DNA from: Sphingorhabdus sp. SMR4y
GTDB lineage: Bacteria; Pseudomonadota; Alphaproteobacteria; Sphingomonadales; Sphingomonadaceae
Assembly (NCBI RefSeq): GCF_002218195.1
Contig: NZ_CP022336.1
Location: forward strand, 2,723,001-2,787,000
Length of the DNA stretch: 64,000 nt
Reading direction: 5' to 3'
Positions 9,395 to 18,027 of this stretch are shown one piece after another. The notes below the pieces were generated by a model, which had not been told where the DNA came from, did not search any database, and saw only the letters and a list, made by a program, of their open reading frames with translations. The stretch's first letter is position 1. Every line of letters begins with the position of its first letter. The translations under genes and the position numbers were made by a program.

Positions 9395-9793
9395 ATGAAA
9401 AAGTTTCTGATGGCTATGGCAGTAACAACCATGGCGGTGTCTCCGATGGTAACCGCCCAGGCCCAGGCCGCTCCGCACAAGACGGTCGAGAAGCGCGTGA
9501 CCCAGAAAAACGGCAAACGGGTTGTGACGAAAACCACGACAACCAGAAGTACCAGGCAATATCGCAACGATAACCGGCGCTATGCTTCTGTTTCCCAGAA
9601 AAAATGGACCAAGGGCCAGCGGTTCGACCGGCGTTATGCCACCAGTTACCGGGTGATCGACAATCCGCGGGCCTATCGGCTCTCCAATGCGCCGCGCGGC
9701 TATCAATGGGTACGGTCGGGCAATGATGCGGTCCTGATCGCTGTCACCAGCGGCATTATCGGTGCGGTGATCGGCAACGCGATCTCTCGCTAG
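9395..9793 (+). CDS. RcnB-family exported protein
   Basis: A 132-residue secreted protein with an N-terminal signal peptide ending near AQAQA (about residue 25) and a basic Thr/Arg-rich linker. The C-terminal half carries the RcnB pattern: W-x2-G-x-R-F, a Y..V and L-x-N-A-P-x-G-Y-x-WV region, then a short hydrophobic end IAVTSGIIGAVIGNAI. RcnB is a periplasmic protein involved in nickel/cobalt homeostasis in enterobacteria; paralogues in sphingomonads have no proven role. It stands alone with a strong terminator 26 bases downstream. Confidence 0.75.
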   Translation: MKKFLMAMAVTTMAVSPMVTAQAQAAPHKTVEKRVTQKNGKRVVTKTTTTRSTRQYRNDNRRYASVSQKKWTKGQRFDRRYATSYRVIDNPRAYRLSNAPRGYQWVRSGNDAVLIAVTSGIIGAVIGNAISR

Positions 9794-9819
9794 CATCGAC
9801 AGGAAAGAATTAAGGCCAG

Positions 9820-9851
9820 CACCCCCGGAAGCGATTCCGGGGGTGTTTGTT
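9820..9851 (+). terminator. Rho-independent terminator
   Basis: A perfect 11-bp stem CACCCCCGGAA with loop GCGA, followed by TTTGTT. It ends the RcnB-like gene and directly abuts the stop of the convergent SDR, so it may work for both strands. Confidence 0.85.
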
Positions 9852-10636
9852 CAGGCGTTCTTTATGGTCAGCCCGCCATCGACGGGAATGACCGCGCCGG
9901 TCAGGAAGCTCGCCGACGGCAGAACGCAGGACAAGGTGATATGCGCGACCTCTTCGGGAATGGCGTAGCGGCGCAGCGGTACGCGCCGCTTGGCATAGAT
10001 GGTCTTGTGCTCTTCGGAAATCGCGTCGGTAATGCCGGTCCGAATTGGACCGGGGCAGACGCAGTTGACGGTGATGCCCTCGCGGCCCAAATCCACGGCC
10101 AATCCGCGGGTCAGTCCGATCACGCCATGTTTCGCCGCGACATAGGGGCTGTTGCCGGGCGTCCCGCCCAGTCCTTCGGTCGAGGCAATATTGACGATCC
10201 GGGGGTGCTCCGCCTTGCGAAGATAGGGCAGGGCCGCGCGGATCATTCTCTGATGCGCCGAAAGCATGACGTCCAGAGTAGGCCCCCAACTGTCTTCATA
10301 GCTTTCTTCGGCGATATCAGCGGGGATTGCGAAGCCGGCATTGTTGACGAGAATGTCAATTCCGGCGAATTTCGGGGCAATGTCTTCGACGACCGTCTTG
10401 ATGACATCCGGCTTGCTGACGTCCAGCGCCCATGCCCGAGCGTCGCCGCGATAACCCGCCGCCGCAATTTCTGAGACGACGGCATCGCATTTCGCCTGAT
10501 CAAGATCGGTCACCGCGACATGCGCGCCTTCCGAGGCAAAGAGATGCGCGGTGGCCCGGCCCATGCCGCTGGCCGCGCCGGTGACGATCGCGACCTTGCC
10601 GGCGATGGAGCGGCTGAGCGGCTGATAGGGTTCCAC
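9851..10636 (-). CDS. Short-chain dehydrogenase/reductase (SDR)
   Basis: A 261-residue classical SDR with VTGAASGMGRAT as the dinucleotide-binding loop, NNAG near residue 92, the serine motif NIAST and the catalytic Tyr-x3-Lys in SPYVAAKHG. The C-terminus GAVIPVDGGLTI is standard. The start is a GTG at 10636, two bases after the stop of the upstream flavin oxidoreductase, so the two are translationally coupled or at least cotranscribed. It likely oxidises a hydroxy intermediate of the local degradation pathway; substrate unknown. Confidence 0.87.
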   Translation of the reverse strand: MEPYQPLSRSIAGKVAIVTGAASGMGRATAHLFASEGAHVAVTDLDQAKCDAVVSEIAAAGYRGDARAWALDVSKPDVIKTVVEDIAPKFAGIDILVNNAGFAIPADIAEESYEDSWGPTLDVMLSAHQRMIRAALPYLRKAEHPRIVNIASTEGLGGTPGNSPYVAAKHGVIGLTRGLAVDLGREGITVNCVCPGPIRTGITDAISEEHKTIYAKRRVPLRRYAIPEEVAHITLSCVLPSASFLTGAVIPVDGGLTIKNA

Positions 10637-10638
10637 GA

Positions 10639-11616
10639 TCAGTTCGCCATGAATCCCTTGAGCCGCTGATTGATGATCTGATCCGCCTCGGCCATGATCC
10701 GGTCGATCAGTTCCTGACAGGTCGGGATATCATTGATCAGGCCGGCCACCATGCCACAGCTCCACGCGCCGGCATCCATCGTGCCCTCCATCATGATCTT
10801 GGGATAGACGCCCGCGACCTGCTCGATGATATCCTTGAATTCCAGATCCGCGCCTTTTTCCTTTTCGATTTCGAGCAGCCGCTCGACCGCCGAATTGTTC
10901 ATCACGCGTTCGGTGTTGCGGAGCGGCCGCATCACCAGACGGGTGTCGAGTTCGCTTGCCGCGACAATCGCGTCCTTCACATTCTGGTGCACCGGGGCTT
11001 CCTTGGTGGCGATGAAGCGGGTCCCCATGTTCATGCCTTCCGCGCCCATCGCGAGCGAGGCTACGAGGCTGCGGCCATCGGCCTGGCCACCGGAGGAAAC
11101 GAAGGGAATGTCCAGTTCGTCGGCGGCGCGGGGCAGCAGGATCATGTTCGGAATATCGTCTTCGCCGGGATGGCCGCCGCATTCGAAGCCGTCGACCGAG
11201 ACCGCGTCACAGCCGATGCTCTGGGCTTTGAGCGCGTGGCGAACGGCGGTGCATTTGTGGATCACCTTGATGCCGGCGTCGTGCAGCGCGGGCAGCACCT
11301 GCACCGGGTTGTTGCCAGCAGTCTCCACGGCTTTCACGCCGCCGTCGATGATCGCCTTGACCATGCCTTCATAATCGGGCGCGTTGACCACTGGCAGGAA
11401 GGTCAGGTTCACGCCGAACGGCTTGTCGGTCAGGTCCCGGCACTTGGCAATTTCGTCGGCCAATGCGGCTGCAGAAGGCTGGGTCAAGGCGGTGATGATA
11501 CCGAGGCCACCGGCGTTGGAGACGGCCGCGGCCAGTTCGGCAAATCCCACATAATGCATGCCGCCCTGAATGATCGGATGCTCGATGCCGAATAGCTCTG
11601 TAATACGTGTTTTCAT
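10639..11616 (-). CDS. NAD(P)H-dependent flavin oxidoreductase (nitronate monooxygenase / 2-nitropropane dioxygenase family)
   Basis: A 325-residue TIM-barrel FMN protein. It starts MKTRITELFGIEHPIIQGGM, the family N-terminus, and has GVNLTF, the VSVDGFECGGHPGED loop and the GGQADGRSLVASLAMGAEG phosphate-binding region. Family members include nitronate monooxygenases and enoyl reductases; in catabolic clusters of actinobacteria and sphingomonads these proteins are often of unknown substrate. The ATG at 11616 has AGGAGC upstream and is preferred to the longer frame from 11652. A perfect 16-bp palindrome lies 60 bases upstream. Confidence 0.85.
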   Translation of the reverse strand: MKTRITELFGIEHPIIQGGMHYVGFAELAAAVSNAGGLGIITALTQPSAAALADEIAKCRDLTDKPFGVNLTFLPVVNAPDYEGMVKAIIDGGVKAVETAGNNPVQVLPALHDAGIKVIHKCTAVRHALKAQSIGCDAVSVDGFECGGHPGEDDIPNMILLPRAADELDIPFVSSGGQADGRSLVASLAMGAEGMNMGTRFIATKEAPVHQNVKDAIVAASELDTRLVMRPLRNTERVMNNSAVERLLEIEKEKGADLEFKDIIEQVAGVYPKIMMEGTMDAGAWSCGMVAGLINDIPTCQELIDRIMAEADQIINQRLKGFMAN

Positions 11617-11675
11617 GAACTTAGCTCCTGTTACTGGAAGATTTGGAGGCATGTTTGCGCCATCCGGGAATCACT

Positions 11676-11691
11676 TTAATCGCGCGATTAA
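11676..11691. promoter_or_regulatory. Candidate TetR-type operator (copy 2, perfect palindrome)
   Basis: TTAATCGCGCGATTAA, a perfect 16-bp palindrome. It is upstream of the flavin oxidoreductase-SDR pair, and its right arm includes the TAA stop codon of the acyl-CoA dehydrogenase gene at 11688. Confidence 0.65.
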
Positions 11692-12716
11692 CTAGCAATC
11701 CATTGACCGGTTGTCACGCCTTTCCAGACGTGATCGGGTGACGTTACGGCGAGCGTTTCTCCGAGCCGCTTCGACCAGTGATGTTCGTTGCCGAGCGCAT
11801 CGCGCCACGCCCAGAGTCGCCTGGTATAATGGTGCAGATCATATTCCTGCGTATAGCCCATCGCGCCGTGCACTTGGTGGAAAGGCACGGTGACGGCTTC
11901 AATACTGTGGCCGATCTGGACCTTGGCAACCACGGCCTCGTGCCAGGCCTGTTCCGGATCGTCGGCATGGCGGGCAATGGCGCTGGCCGCCTGCGTGGCC
12001 GCCATGGTCGCGGCAGCGCATTCGGACGCGGCAACCGCCAGTTGCTGCTGGATCGCCTGGAATTTCGACAGCGGCCGTCCGAATTGCTCGCGCTGGGTGA
12101 CATAGTCGATCGACATGTTCAGCGCGCTCTCCATGGCTGCTGCCATCTGCACCGCGCGGACGGTGAGGATCAGCGCTTCGATAGCGCGACGGGAGAGATC
12201 GGTCTTCGCCGATTGTTCTGCCAGATGACCGGAAAATATGAACTGCGTCATGCCATCGGGGGACAGCGATTCTTCCGGCGAGCGGACGGCGAGGCGATTG
12301 TCGAACAGCGAGATTTCGTGATGCGCCTCGTCGAACAGGACGATCTTGTCGGCGTGCATGCCGAACGGAATGTCGGCGCTGGGCGTATGGCCGCTGAGCG
12401 CGAAACTGGCGCTGCCGTCGGCGGGGGCAAGGCCCGCACGATCGAGCATCCAGTTGGCGATCAATGTCTCGGCGAAGGGTACCGGTGACGCCGCTTGCGC
12501 CGAAGCCCAGATCGCGCCGAATGTCTCGTCATAGTCTGCGCCAAAGCCGCCATTGGCTTCGCTGACCCAGGCCAGCGGCAGCCCGTTTTCGGTCAGCGCG
12601 TCCCAGAGCGCCTGCGGATATCGGCCGGCTTCGGCTTCGTGCGGCACATCGCGCGCGCACAGGTCGGTGTAGATTTTCGTGGCCGTTTCGGCGACCATGC
12701 CTTCGGTGTTTATCAT
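11688..12716 (-). CDS. Acyl-CoA dehydrogenase, small-subunit type
   Basis: A 342-residue acyl-CoA dehydrogenase homologue, shorter than usual, with a reduced middle domain and the C-terminal motif HQVHGAMGYTQEYDLHHYTRR characteristic of the small partner of heteromeric acyl-CoA dehydrogenases. It lies directly downstream of a full-length dehydrogenase on the same strand (12835-13989), separated by a palindromic repeat, and the two should form one complex. The start at 12716 has only a weak ribosome site; Met7 is an alternative. Confidence 0.85.
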   Translation of the reverse strand: MINTEGMVAETATKIYTDLCARDVPHEAEAGRYPQALWDALTENGLPLAWVSEANGGFGADYDETFGAIWASAQAASPVPFAETLIANWMLDRAGLAPADGSASFALSGHTPSADIPFGMHADKIVLFDEAHHEISLFDNRLAVRSPEESLSPDGMTQFIFSGHLAEQSAKTDLSRRAIEALILTVRAVQMAAAMESALNMSIDYVTQREQFGRPLSKFQAIQQQLAVAASECAAATMAATQAASAIARHADDPEQAWHEAVVAKVQIGHSIEAVTVPFHQVHGAMGYTQEYDLHHYTRRLWAWRDALGNEHHWSKRLGETLAVTSPDHVWKGVTTGQWIAS

Positions 12717-12740
12717 GGTATCAATTTGCCTTGAATAGAA

Positions 12741-12811
12741 CCGTTCGCACTGAGCTTGTCGAAGTGCGGTTGTTGCCGATCGCTGTCCTTCGACAGGCTC
12801 AGGACGAACGG
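12741..12811. repeat. Interspersed palindromic repeat
   Basis: Left arm CCGTTCGCACTGAGCTTGTC, right arm CTTCGACAGGCTCAGGACGA-ACGG. It lies between the two subunit genes of the second acyl-CoA dehydrogenase pair. Confidence 0.85.
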
Positions 12812-12834
12812 TGTGCAGTGCATGATTTCCGACA

Positions 12835-13989
12835 TCATCTGAGCCCCAATTGCCGCGCGGTGATCCCGCGCATCACTTCGGTTGTGCCGCCGCGCAATGT
12901 ATTGGGCGGAGAGCGCAGCACGCCGATATTCATGATCCGTCGCATGTCCGGGCTCCAGTCCTCGGACGGCAGATCGTTGAGCATCGCCCGCACCTGCTGG
13001 GTCAGATCATTTTCCAGCCGGTTGCCGAGATCCTTGACCAGCGCCGCTTCGGTCTCCGGCGACACGCCCTGATCGAGCAGATTGGCAATCCCCCAGGACA
13101 TGCCTTTCAGCGTGCGCAAACTGGCGATCAGCTTGCCGAGCCGGGCGTGGCTGTCCGATCCCATTTTTCCGTTCAGCTGATGGAGGGCGGTTTCCAGCGT
13201 GATATAGCTGGACAGGAAGCGTTCCGGTCCGGACCGTTCCATTGCCAGTTCGCCGGTCACCTGTTTCCAGCCGCCGCCTTCCTCGCCGAGCAGGCAGTCG
13301 TCGGGGACAATCACGTCCTCGAAATAGACTTCGTTGAAATGGGCGTCGCCCGACAGATCGACAATCGGCTTGATGGTGACACCGGGCAGGCTGAGGTCGA
13401 TCATGATCTGCGAAAGCCCGACATGGCGGTTGCGGCCATCGGCGGGCGAGGTGCGCAGCAGGGCGACCATATAATGGCACATATGCGCGCCGGAGGACCA
13501 GATTTTCTGGCCGTTGACCTTCCAGCCTTCGGGCACTTTCTCCGCTTTTGTTTTGACATTGGCGAGATCGGAGCCCGCGCCCGGTTCGCTGAGACCGATG
13601 GCGAAATAGCATTCGCCGGCGGCGATGCGCGGCAGGATATCGAGCTTCTGCTCCTCGGTGCCATGAGCCAGCAGCATCGGTGCGTGCTGGCGGTCGGCGA
13701 TCCAGTGGGCGGCAACGGGCGCGCCCGAACGGAGGGTTTCCTCGGTGACGATATAGCGTTCCAGCGCGCTTTTATCGTGGCCGCCATATTGGCTCGACCA
13801 GGTCAGGCCAATCCAGCCGCGCTTGCCCATTTTTCGTGAAAATTTCGGATCGGCAGCGGCCATCCAGCATTCCGGTTCGGGGCGGAAATTGCCCGCCTCG
13901 CGCTCTTCTTTCAGGAAGGCCTGCAATTCGCCGCGCAAATCTTCGAGCGCCGGATCGGGCTGGACAACGGGGAAGTTAAATCTTTGCAT
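12835..13989 (-). CDS. Acyl-CoA dehydrogenase, large-subunit type
   Basis: A 384-residue acyl-CoA dehydrogenase. The middle domain shows YFAIGLSEPGAGSDLANVKT and WSSGAHMCHYMVALLRT, and the C-terminus has LRGGTTEVMRGITARQLGLR, the large-subunit signature of steroid-type heteromeric enzymes. The start ATG at 13989 follows AAGGAT. It pairs with the gene at 11688. The alkyl-sulfatase-like gene lies upstream on the same strand beyond a palindromic repeat. Confidence 0.9.
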   Translation of the reverse strand: MQRFNFPVVQPDPALEDLRGELQAFLKEEREAGNFRPEPECWMAAADPKFSRKMGKRGWIGLTWSSQYGGHDKSALERYIVTEETLRSGAPVAAHWIADRQHAPMLLAHGTEEQKLDILPRIAAGECYFAIGLSEPGAGSDLANVKTKAEKVPEGWKVNGQKIWSSGAHMCHYMVALLRTSPADGRNRHVGLSQIMIDLSLPGVTIKPIVDLSGDAHFNEVYFEDVIVPDDCLLGEEGGGWKQVTGELAMERSGPERFLSSYITLETALHQLNGKMGSDSHARLGKLIASLRTLKGMSWGIANLLDQGVSPETEAALVKDLGNRLENDLTQQVRAMLNDLPSEDWSPDMRRIMNIGVLRSPPNTLRGGTTEVMRGITARQLGLR

Positions 13990-14012
13990 GGATAATCCTT
14001 ATTACAGCAGAC

Positions 14013-14076
14013 CCGTTCGTGCTGAGCCTGTCGAAGCACCTGGGCAAGCGTCCTTCGACAGGCTCAGGACGAACGG
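14013..14076. repeat. Interspersed palindromic repeat
   Basis: Left arm CCGTTCGTGCTGAGCCTGTC, right arm CCTTCGACAGGCTCAGGACG-AACGG, a compact copy of 64 bases between the alkyl-sulfatase-like gene and the acyl-CoA dehydrogenase downstream. Confidence 0.85.
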
Positions 14077-14094
14077 TGATTGGCGTAGACCCTG

Positions 14095-16056
14095 TCACGG
14101 CGTCACAATATCAAATTGCGGATTTACCTCATCCAGCGCGCCGAACATAGCTGCCATTAAGGCCGCATTGCCGCTGATCAGCATTTCCTTGTTTTGCACC
14201 AGTTCCATCGGATTGGCCTGGCGCATCAGCAATTTGGTGAACAGGGCGCGGCTGATGGTGATCTGGGTATCCGATCCGTCGGCGGTGATCGCATAATCCT
14301 CGCCGCGCGGGAACATCACGCTCTTGCCGAGATCGATGCTGACCGCCTCTTTCCGGTCGGGGAACCAGAAGCGGATGATGCCGCCCTCGCCCTGCATCTT
14401 GGCCGGGTTGAATCGGGTCGCCATGGCGTCGAACAGATCGACGGCGGGAATGCCACTCAAGACTTTCTCATTGGCGGTGCTGATCGAGTCCTTGACATTG
14501 TTGCCCTCGCGCAGCTCTTTCGCGCCGACCAGATAGATGTTGCGCCAGGTCCCGGCCTCGGTCTGGAAGCCGAGTTGTTCATAGGTCGAGGCCAGCCAGT
14601 TCCTGGCACTCTGGTCGGTGGGGTTGGCGAAGACCAGATGGTTGAAGACGGTGGCCGCCCAGCGATAGTCGCCTGCGGCAAAGGCTTTTTTGCCGACTGC
14701 CAGTGCCTGGTCCGCGCCGCCCATCGCCGCGACATATTTTTGCGAGGCTTCGACCGGTGGCAGCTGGTGATAATGGGCCGGCACCGCGTCCCACCAGCCG
14801 AAATAGCGCTGGTAGACCGCCTTGCTGTTGTGATTGAGTGTGCCGTAATAGTCGCGCACGCCAAAGTCGCTCTGGGCGAAATCCGGCTCGCCGATATTCT
14901 CGGCAATCTCGTGCATCGTCGCGCCCTGATTGGCCTGTCGCATGGTCTGGTCATGGACATAGCGATAGATGCCGCGCTGGTTTTTCAGCGCTGCCTGCAC
15001 CTTGTCGCTGCCCCAGGTCGGCCAGTGATGCGACGCCAGCATCAGCTCCGACTTCGCGCCATAGCGGGCGAGCATGTCGTCGATCACCTTGCTCCATTTC
15101 AGCGTGTCGCGGACCAGCGCACCGCGCGGGGTCAGCACATTGTGGAAGGTGCGGGTCACCACCTCGGCGGTGTGCAGCGCCTTGAACTGCGGCAGGTAGA
15201 AGACCAGCTCCGCCGGTGCTTCGGTATCGCCGGCATCCATGAAGTCGAAACTGATGCCGTCGACCATCAGCGTCTCGCCATTCTTGCTGATCGACCGGGT
15301 CGGTGGCACCAGAGCGACATCGCCGCTCGACAGTTTCTGGCCCAAACCGCCCCCGACATGACCGGTCTTGCCGACGGGCAGGGCGGTGCCGAATTGAAAT
15401 TGCACCCGCCGGTTCATCGCGGTGCCGGCGATCACGCTTTCGCCGATCGACTCGGCCAGCCAGCCATGCGGGGCGATGATCTCGATCTTGCCCGACCGGA
15501 TATCCTCTGCCGACGCCACGCCGGCGACGCCGCCAAAATGGTCGCCATGGCTATGGGTGAAGATCACCGCGACGACGGGGCGGTCGCCGAGCGTCTTGTT
15601 GGCCAGCGCCAGCCCGGCCTTTGCCGGCGCGGGCGTGGTCAGCGGGTCGACGACGATCCAGCCGGTCTTGCCGGCGATCAGGGTCATCTGCGCCAGATCA
15701 TAGCCGCGTATCTGGTAGATTCCGGGGACCACTTCGAACAGGCCGTGGATGCTGTTGAGCTTGCCCTGCCGCCAGAGCGAGGGATTGACCGTGTCGGGCG
15801 CGTCGCCCTGCAGAAATTCGAACTGGCGTGAATCCCATGCGACCGATCCGTCCGCGTTGAGGATCTGGTCCTCTTCAATACGCGCGAGAAATCCGCGATT
15901 GGCATTTTCAAAATCACTCTGGTCGGCAATCGGCAGGCTGGCCGCGACTTTGGCATTGGCGGCCCTGGTGGCTTCGGTGGCGACGCCTTGCGGAGGAGCG
16001 GCCTGAACCGGGACCGCCATCATCAGGGCAATCAGTGAAACAGCGGTCTTGTTCAT
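14095..16056 (-). CDS. Exported metallo-beta-lactamase-fold alkyl sulfatase (SdsA/YjcS type)
   Basis: A 653-residue secreted protein with a signal peptide ending VQAAPP near residue 20. The metallo-beta-lactamase metal motif HSHGDH is at residues 168-173, and the alkyl-sulfatase signature GGGLGQKLSSGDVALVPPT, the helical dimerisation region around ASQKYVAAMGGADQAL, and a C-terminal SCP2-like domain follow in family order. Enzymes of this class cleave primary alkyl sulfates such as dodecyl sulfate to the alcohol and sulfate. A strong AGGAGAGAG ribosome site supports the start. Its location beside acyl-CoA dehydrogenase genes suggests that the released alcohol feeds beta-oxidation, which is inference. 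Confidence 0.88.
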   Translation of the reverse strand: MNKTAVSLIALMMAVPVQAAPPQGVATEATRAANAKVAASLPIADQSDFENANRGFLARIEEDQILNADGSVAWDSRQFEFLQGDAPDTVNPSLWRQGKLNSIHGLFEVVPGIYQIRGYDLAQMTLIAGKTGWIVVDPLTTPAPAKAGLALANKTLGDRPVVAVIFTHSHGDHFGGVAGVASAEDIRSGKIEIIAPHGWLAESIGESVIAGTAMNRRVQFQFGTALPVGKTGHVGGGLGQKLSSGDVALVPPTRSISKNGETLMVDGISFDFMDAGDTEAPAELVFYLPQFKALHTAEVVTRTFHNVLTPRGALVRDTLKWSKVIDDMLARYGAKSELMLASHHWPTWGSDKVQAALKNQRGIYRYVHDQTMRQANQGATMHEIAENIGEPDFAQSDFGVRDYYGTLNHNSKAVYQRYFGWWDAVPAHYHQLPPVEASQKYVAAMGGADQALAVGKKAFAAGDYRWAATVFNHLVFANPTDQSARNWLASTYEQLGFQTEAGTWRNIYLVGAKELREGNNVKDSISTANEKVLSGIPAVDLFDAMATRFNPAKMQGEGGIIRFWFPDRKEAVSIDLGKSVMFPRGEDYAITADGSDTQITISRALFTKLLMRQANPMELVQNKEMLISGNAALMAAMFGALDEVNPQFDIVTP

Positions 16057-16146
16057 TCTCTCTCTCCTTCAGATGCCCCTGTATATCAGAGGTCTATCTC
16101 CCGAAATTCCCGTTACGCGCGATGGGGAGAAATGTCTCCCGATCGA

Positions 16147-16944
16147 TCACGCGCCCTTGAATACCGGTTTGCGCTTTTCGAGGATCGCGTCAATCGCCTC
16201 GCGGTGGTCATCGAGCTGCTGCAACACGCCCTGGAACAAGGCCGCCTGATCGAGATTTTCCTTCAGCGTCACGCTCTGCGCGGTGCGCACAAGTTCCTTG
16301 GTCTTGCGGATCGCCAGAGGTGGCAGGCCGACAACCATTTCGGCCAGTTCATAGGCGCGTTCGAGCAGCTTGTCGTTCGCCACCACTTCCGACACCAGGC
16401 CATAATCCAGCGCCTTGGCGGCATCGATAAATTCGCCGGTGAACAGCATCTGGTTGGCCCGCGCCTGTCCGATGATCCGCGGCAGCAACCAGGCGCCGCC
16501 ATCACCGGGGATGATGCCGACGCGCAGGAAGCTCTCGGCAAAGATCGCATCCTCGCCGGCAATCCGGATATCGCACATGGTGGTCAGGTCATTGCCCGCG
16601 CCGATCGCATGGCCGTTGACCGCAGCGATCACCGGTACCGAGATTTGCGAAAAGGCGAGCGGGATGCGCTGGATACCGGTCTTGTACCAGTTCTCGATTT
16701 CCAGCGGCGTCATGTTCTGTTCGGCGGTCATCGCCTTGATTTCGTGGAGATTGCCGCCAGAGGAAAAGCTCTTGCCGTTGGCCGCCAGCACGACGCAGCT
16801 GACACCCGGGTCTGCATCGGCCCTGTTGATTGCATCGACCAGCGCTTCGCACAGGTCCTTCGATAAGGCGTTGCGTGTTTCCGGCTTGTTCAATGTGATT
16901 GTAACGATGCGGTCATTTTTCTCGTAGAGAGCGACGTCAGACAT
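16147..16944 (-). CDS. Enoyl-CoA hydratase/isomerase (crotonase family)
   Basis: A 265-residue crotonase. First oxyanion segment FSSGGNLHEI, second AAVNGHAIGAGNDLTTMCD, and a GIIPGDGGAWLLPRIIG loop in which the usual glutamate of the active site is replaced by Asp-Gly, so isomerase or other crotonase chemistry is possible. The ATG at 16944 has AAGGAAAT upstream; the frame is open to 17274 but the extra N-terminus does not look like crotonase. It stands alone, divergent from the gspH-gspI pair, and probably belongs functionally to the acyl-CoA pathway. Confidence 0.86.
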   Translation of the reverse strand: MSDVALYEKNDRIVTITLNKPETRNALSKDLCEALVDAINRADADPGVSCVVLAANGKSFSSGGNLHEIKAMTAEQNMTPLEIENWYKTGIQRIPLAFSQISVPVIAAVNGHAIGAGNDLTTMCDIRIAGEDAIFAESFLRVGIIPGDGGAWLLPRIIGQARANQMLFTGEFIDAAKALDYGLVSEVVANDKLLERAYELAEMVVGLPPLAIRKTKELVRTAQSVTLKENLDQAALFQGVLQQLDDHREAIDAILEKRKPVFKGA

Positions 16945-17044
16945 CAAGATTTCCTTTTCCCAGCGTTTCTTTTGTTTTGCGGCTGTCATTGCAGGGGATT
17001 GGGGATTCTGCAAGACTCGCTCCCAGCAACTCGCTAAATGAACG

Positions 17045-17527
17045 ATGATGACCCGACAGACAGACTTCACCACCACCCGGAATAGTACGGGTTTCACTCT
17101 GGTGGAGCTGATGGTCGTTCTGCTGATCATCGGGCTGATGGCATCGGTCGTTGTCTTCTCCTTCCCCGGCGGCAGCAGCGCTCTCGACGAAGATGCGCAG
17201 CGTTTTGCCGCACGCACCGCAGCCTTGCGCGACAATGCGATATTGCAGTCCCGACCGATGGCGGTGCAGGTCACCGCTTCCGGCTACAGCTTTCTCGAAC
17301 GGCGAAAGGGCCGCTGGTCGGTGATCGAGGACAAGCCCTTTGTATCGACGGCCTGGTCCGGCGGCGTCCGCGCGGAAACCGGAGAAGCGGGATCGATGAT
17401 GATCAGCTTTGAAAGCACCGGCCTGCCCAGCGAACAGGCCGGGCTGGTCCTGCGCAGCGAAGAACAAAGCCGCCAGGTGCTGATCGCGCCGATGGGCGAT
17501 GTGACGCTGGACGGAGCGGCGCCATGA
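17045..17527 (+). CDS. gspH: Type II secretion minor pseudopilin GspH
   Basis: A 160-residue pseudopilin. The prepilin peptidase site G-FTLVE is at residues 16-21, followed by the hydrophobic helix MVVLLIIGLMASVVVFSF and a variable C-terminal domain, as in GspH/FimT proteins. After cleavage it would join the tip of the type II secretion pseudopilus in the inner membrane and periplasm. The stop overlaps the start of gspI as ATGA. No other type II secretion genes are in the window, so the pair is detached from the usual gsp operon. Confidence 0.85.
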   Translation: MMTRQTDFTTTRNSTGFTLVELMVVLLIIGLMASVVVFSFPGGSSALDEDAQRFAARTAALRDNAILQSRPMAVQVTASGYSFLERRKGRWSVIEDKPFVSTAWSGGVRAETGEAGSMMISFESTGLPSEQAGLVLRSEEQSRQVLIAPMGDVTLDGAAP

Positions 17528-17937
17528 GGATCGGTGGCGCGACGGGCGAGCGCGGTTTCACGCTGATCGAAATGCTGGTCGCGCTGTCGGTGTTCAGCCT
17601 TGCCGCGCTGGCCCTGATCCGGTTGCAGGCGTTCACGACTCACAATGCGGCGGAGCTCGAGCTGCGGGTTGTCGCGCAGTCGGTGGTCCGCAACCGCGCG
17701 GTCGAAATTCTCACCGATCCGCGCCCGCCGGCGCTCGGGGAGCAGGGTGGCACGGTCGAGAATGGCGGCTGGCAATGGCAATGGGCGCAGGACGCCAAGC
17801 TGACCGAGGACCAGAGTTTCATTCAGGTCGACATCAGCGCGCGGGAAGAAAAAAGCGGCGCACCGGCGTCGCTGACCATCTTGCGGCCGTCCGGGCTGGT
17901 GCTGGACGAACCGCCTGCCGCAGCAGCTGCCGACTAG
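17524..17937 (+). CDS. gspI: Type II secretion minor pseudopilin GspI
   Basis: A 137-residue pseudopilin with the cleavage motif G-FTLIEML at residues 11-17, a hydrophobic helix VALSVFSLAALALIRL, and the conserved glutamate-containing segment AVEILTDPR that resembles the GspI family. It overlaps gspH by four bases. The C-terminus ends in an Ala/Pro-rich tail. GspI nucleates the pseudopilus tip with GspJ and GspK, which are not seen nearby. Confidence 0.83.
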   Translation: MRIGGATGERGFTLIEMLVALSVFSLAALALIRLQAFTTHNAAELELRVVAQSVVRNRAVEILTDPRPPALGEQGGTVENGGWQWQWAQDAKLTEDQSFIQVDISAREEKSGAPASLTILRPSGLVLDEPPAAAAAD

Positions 17938-18027
17938 CAGAGCATCGGGAAAAATCTCATGTTTGACCTTTGTTTCAACCGGAACAGGGGTTAGAAGCGC
18001 GAGAAAATTTGGCTGACGGACAGAAAA

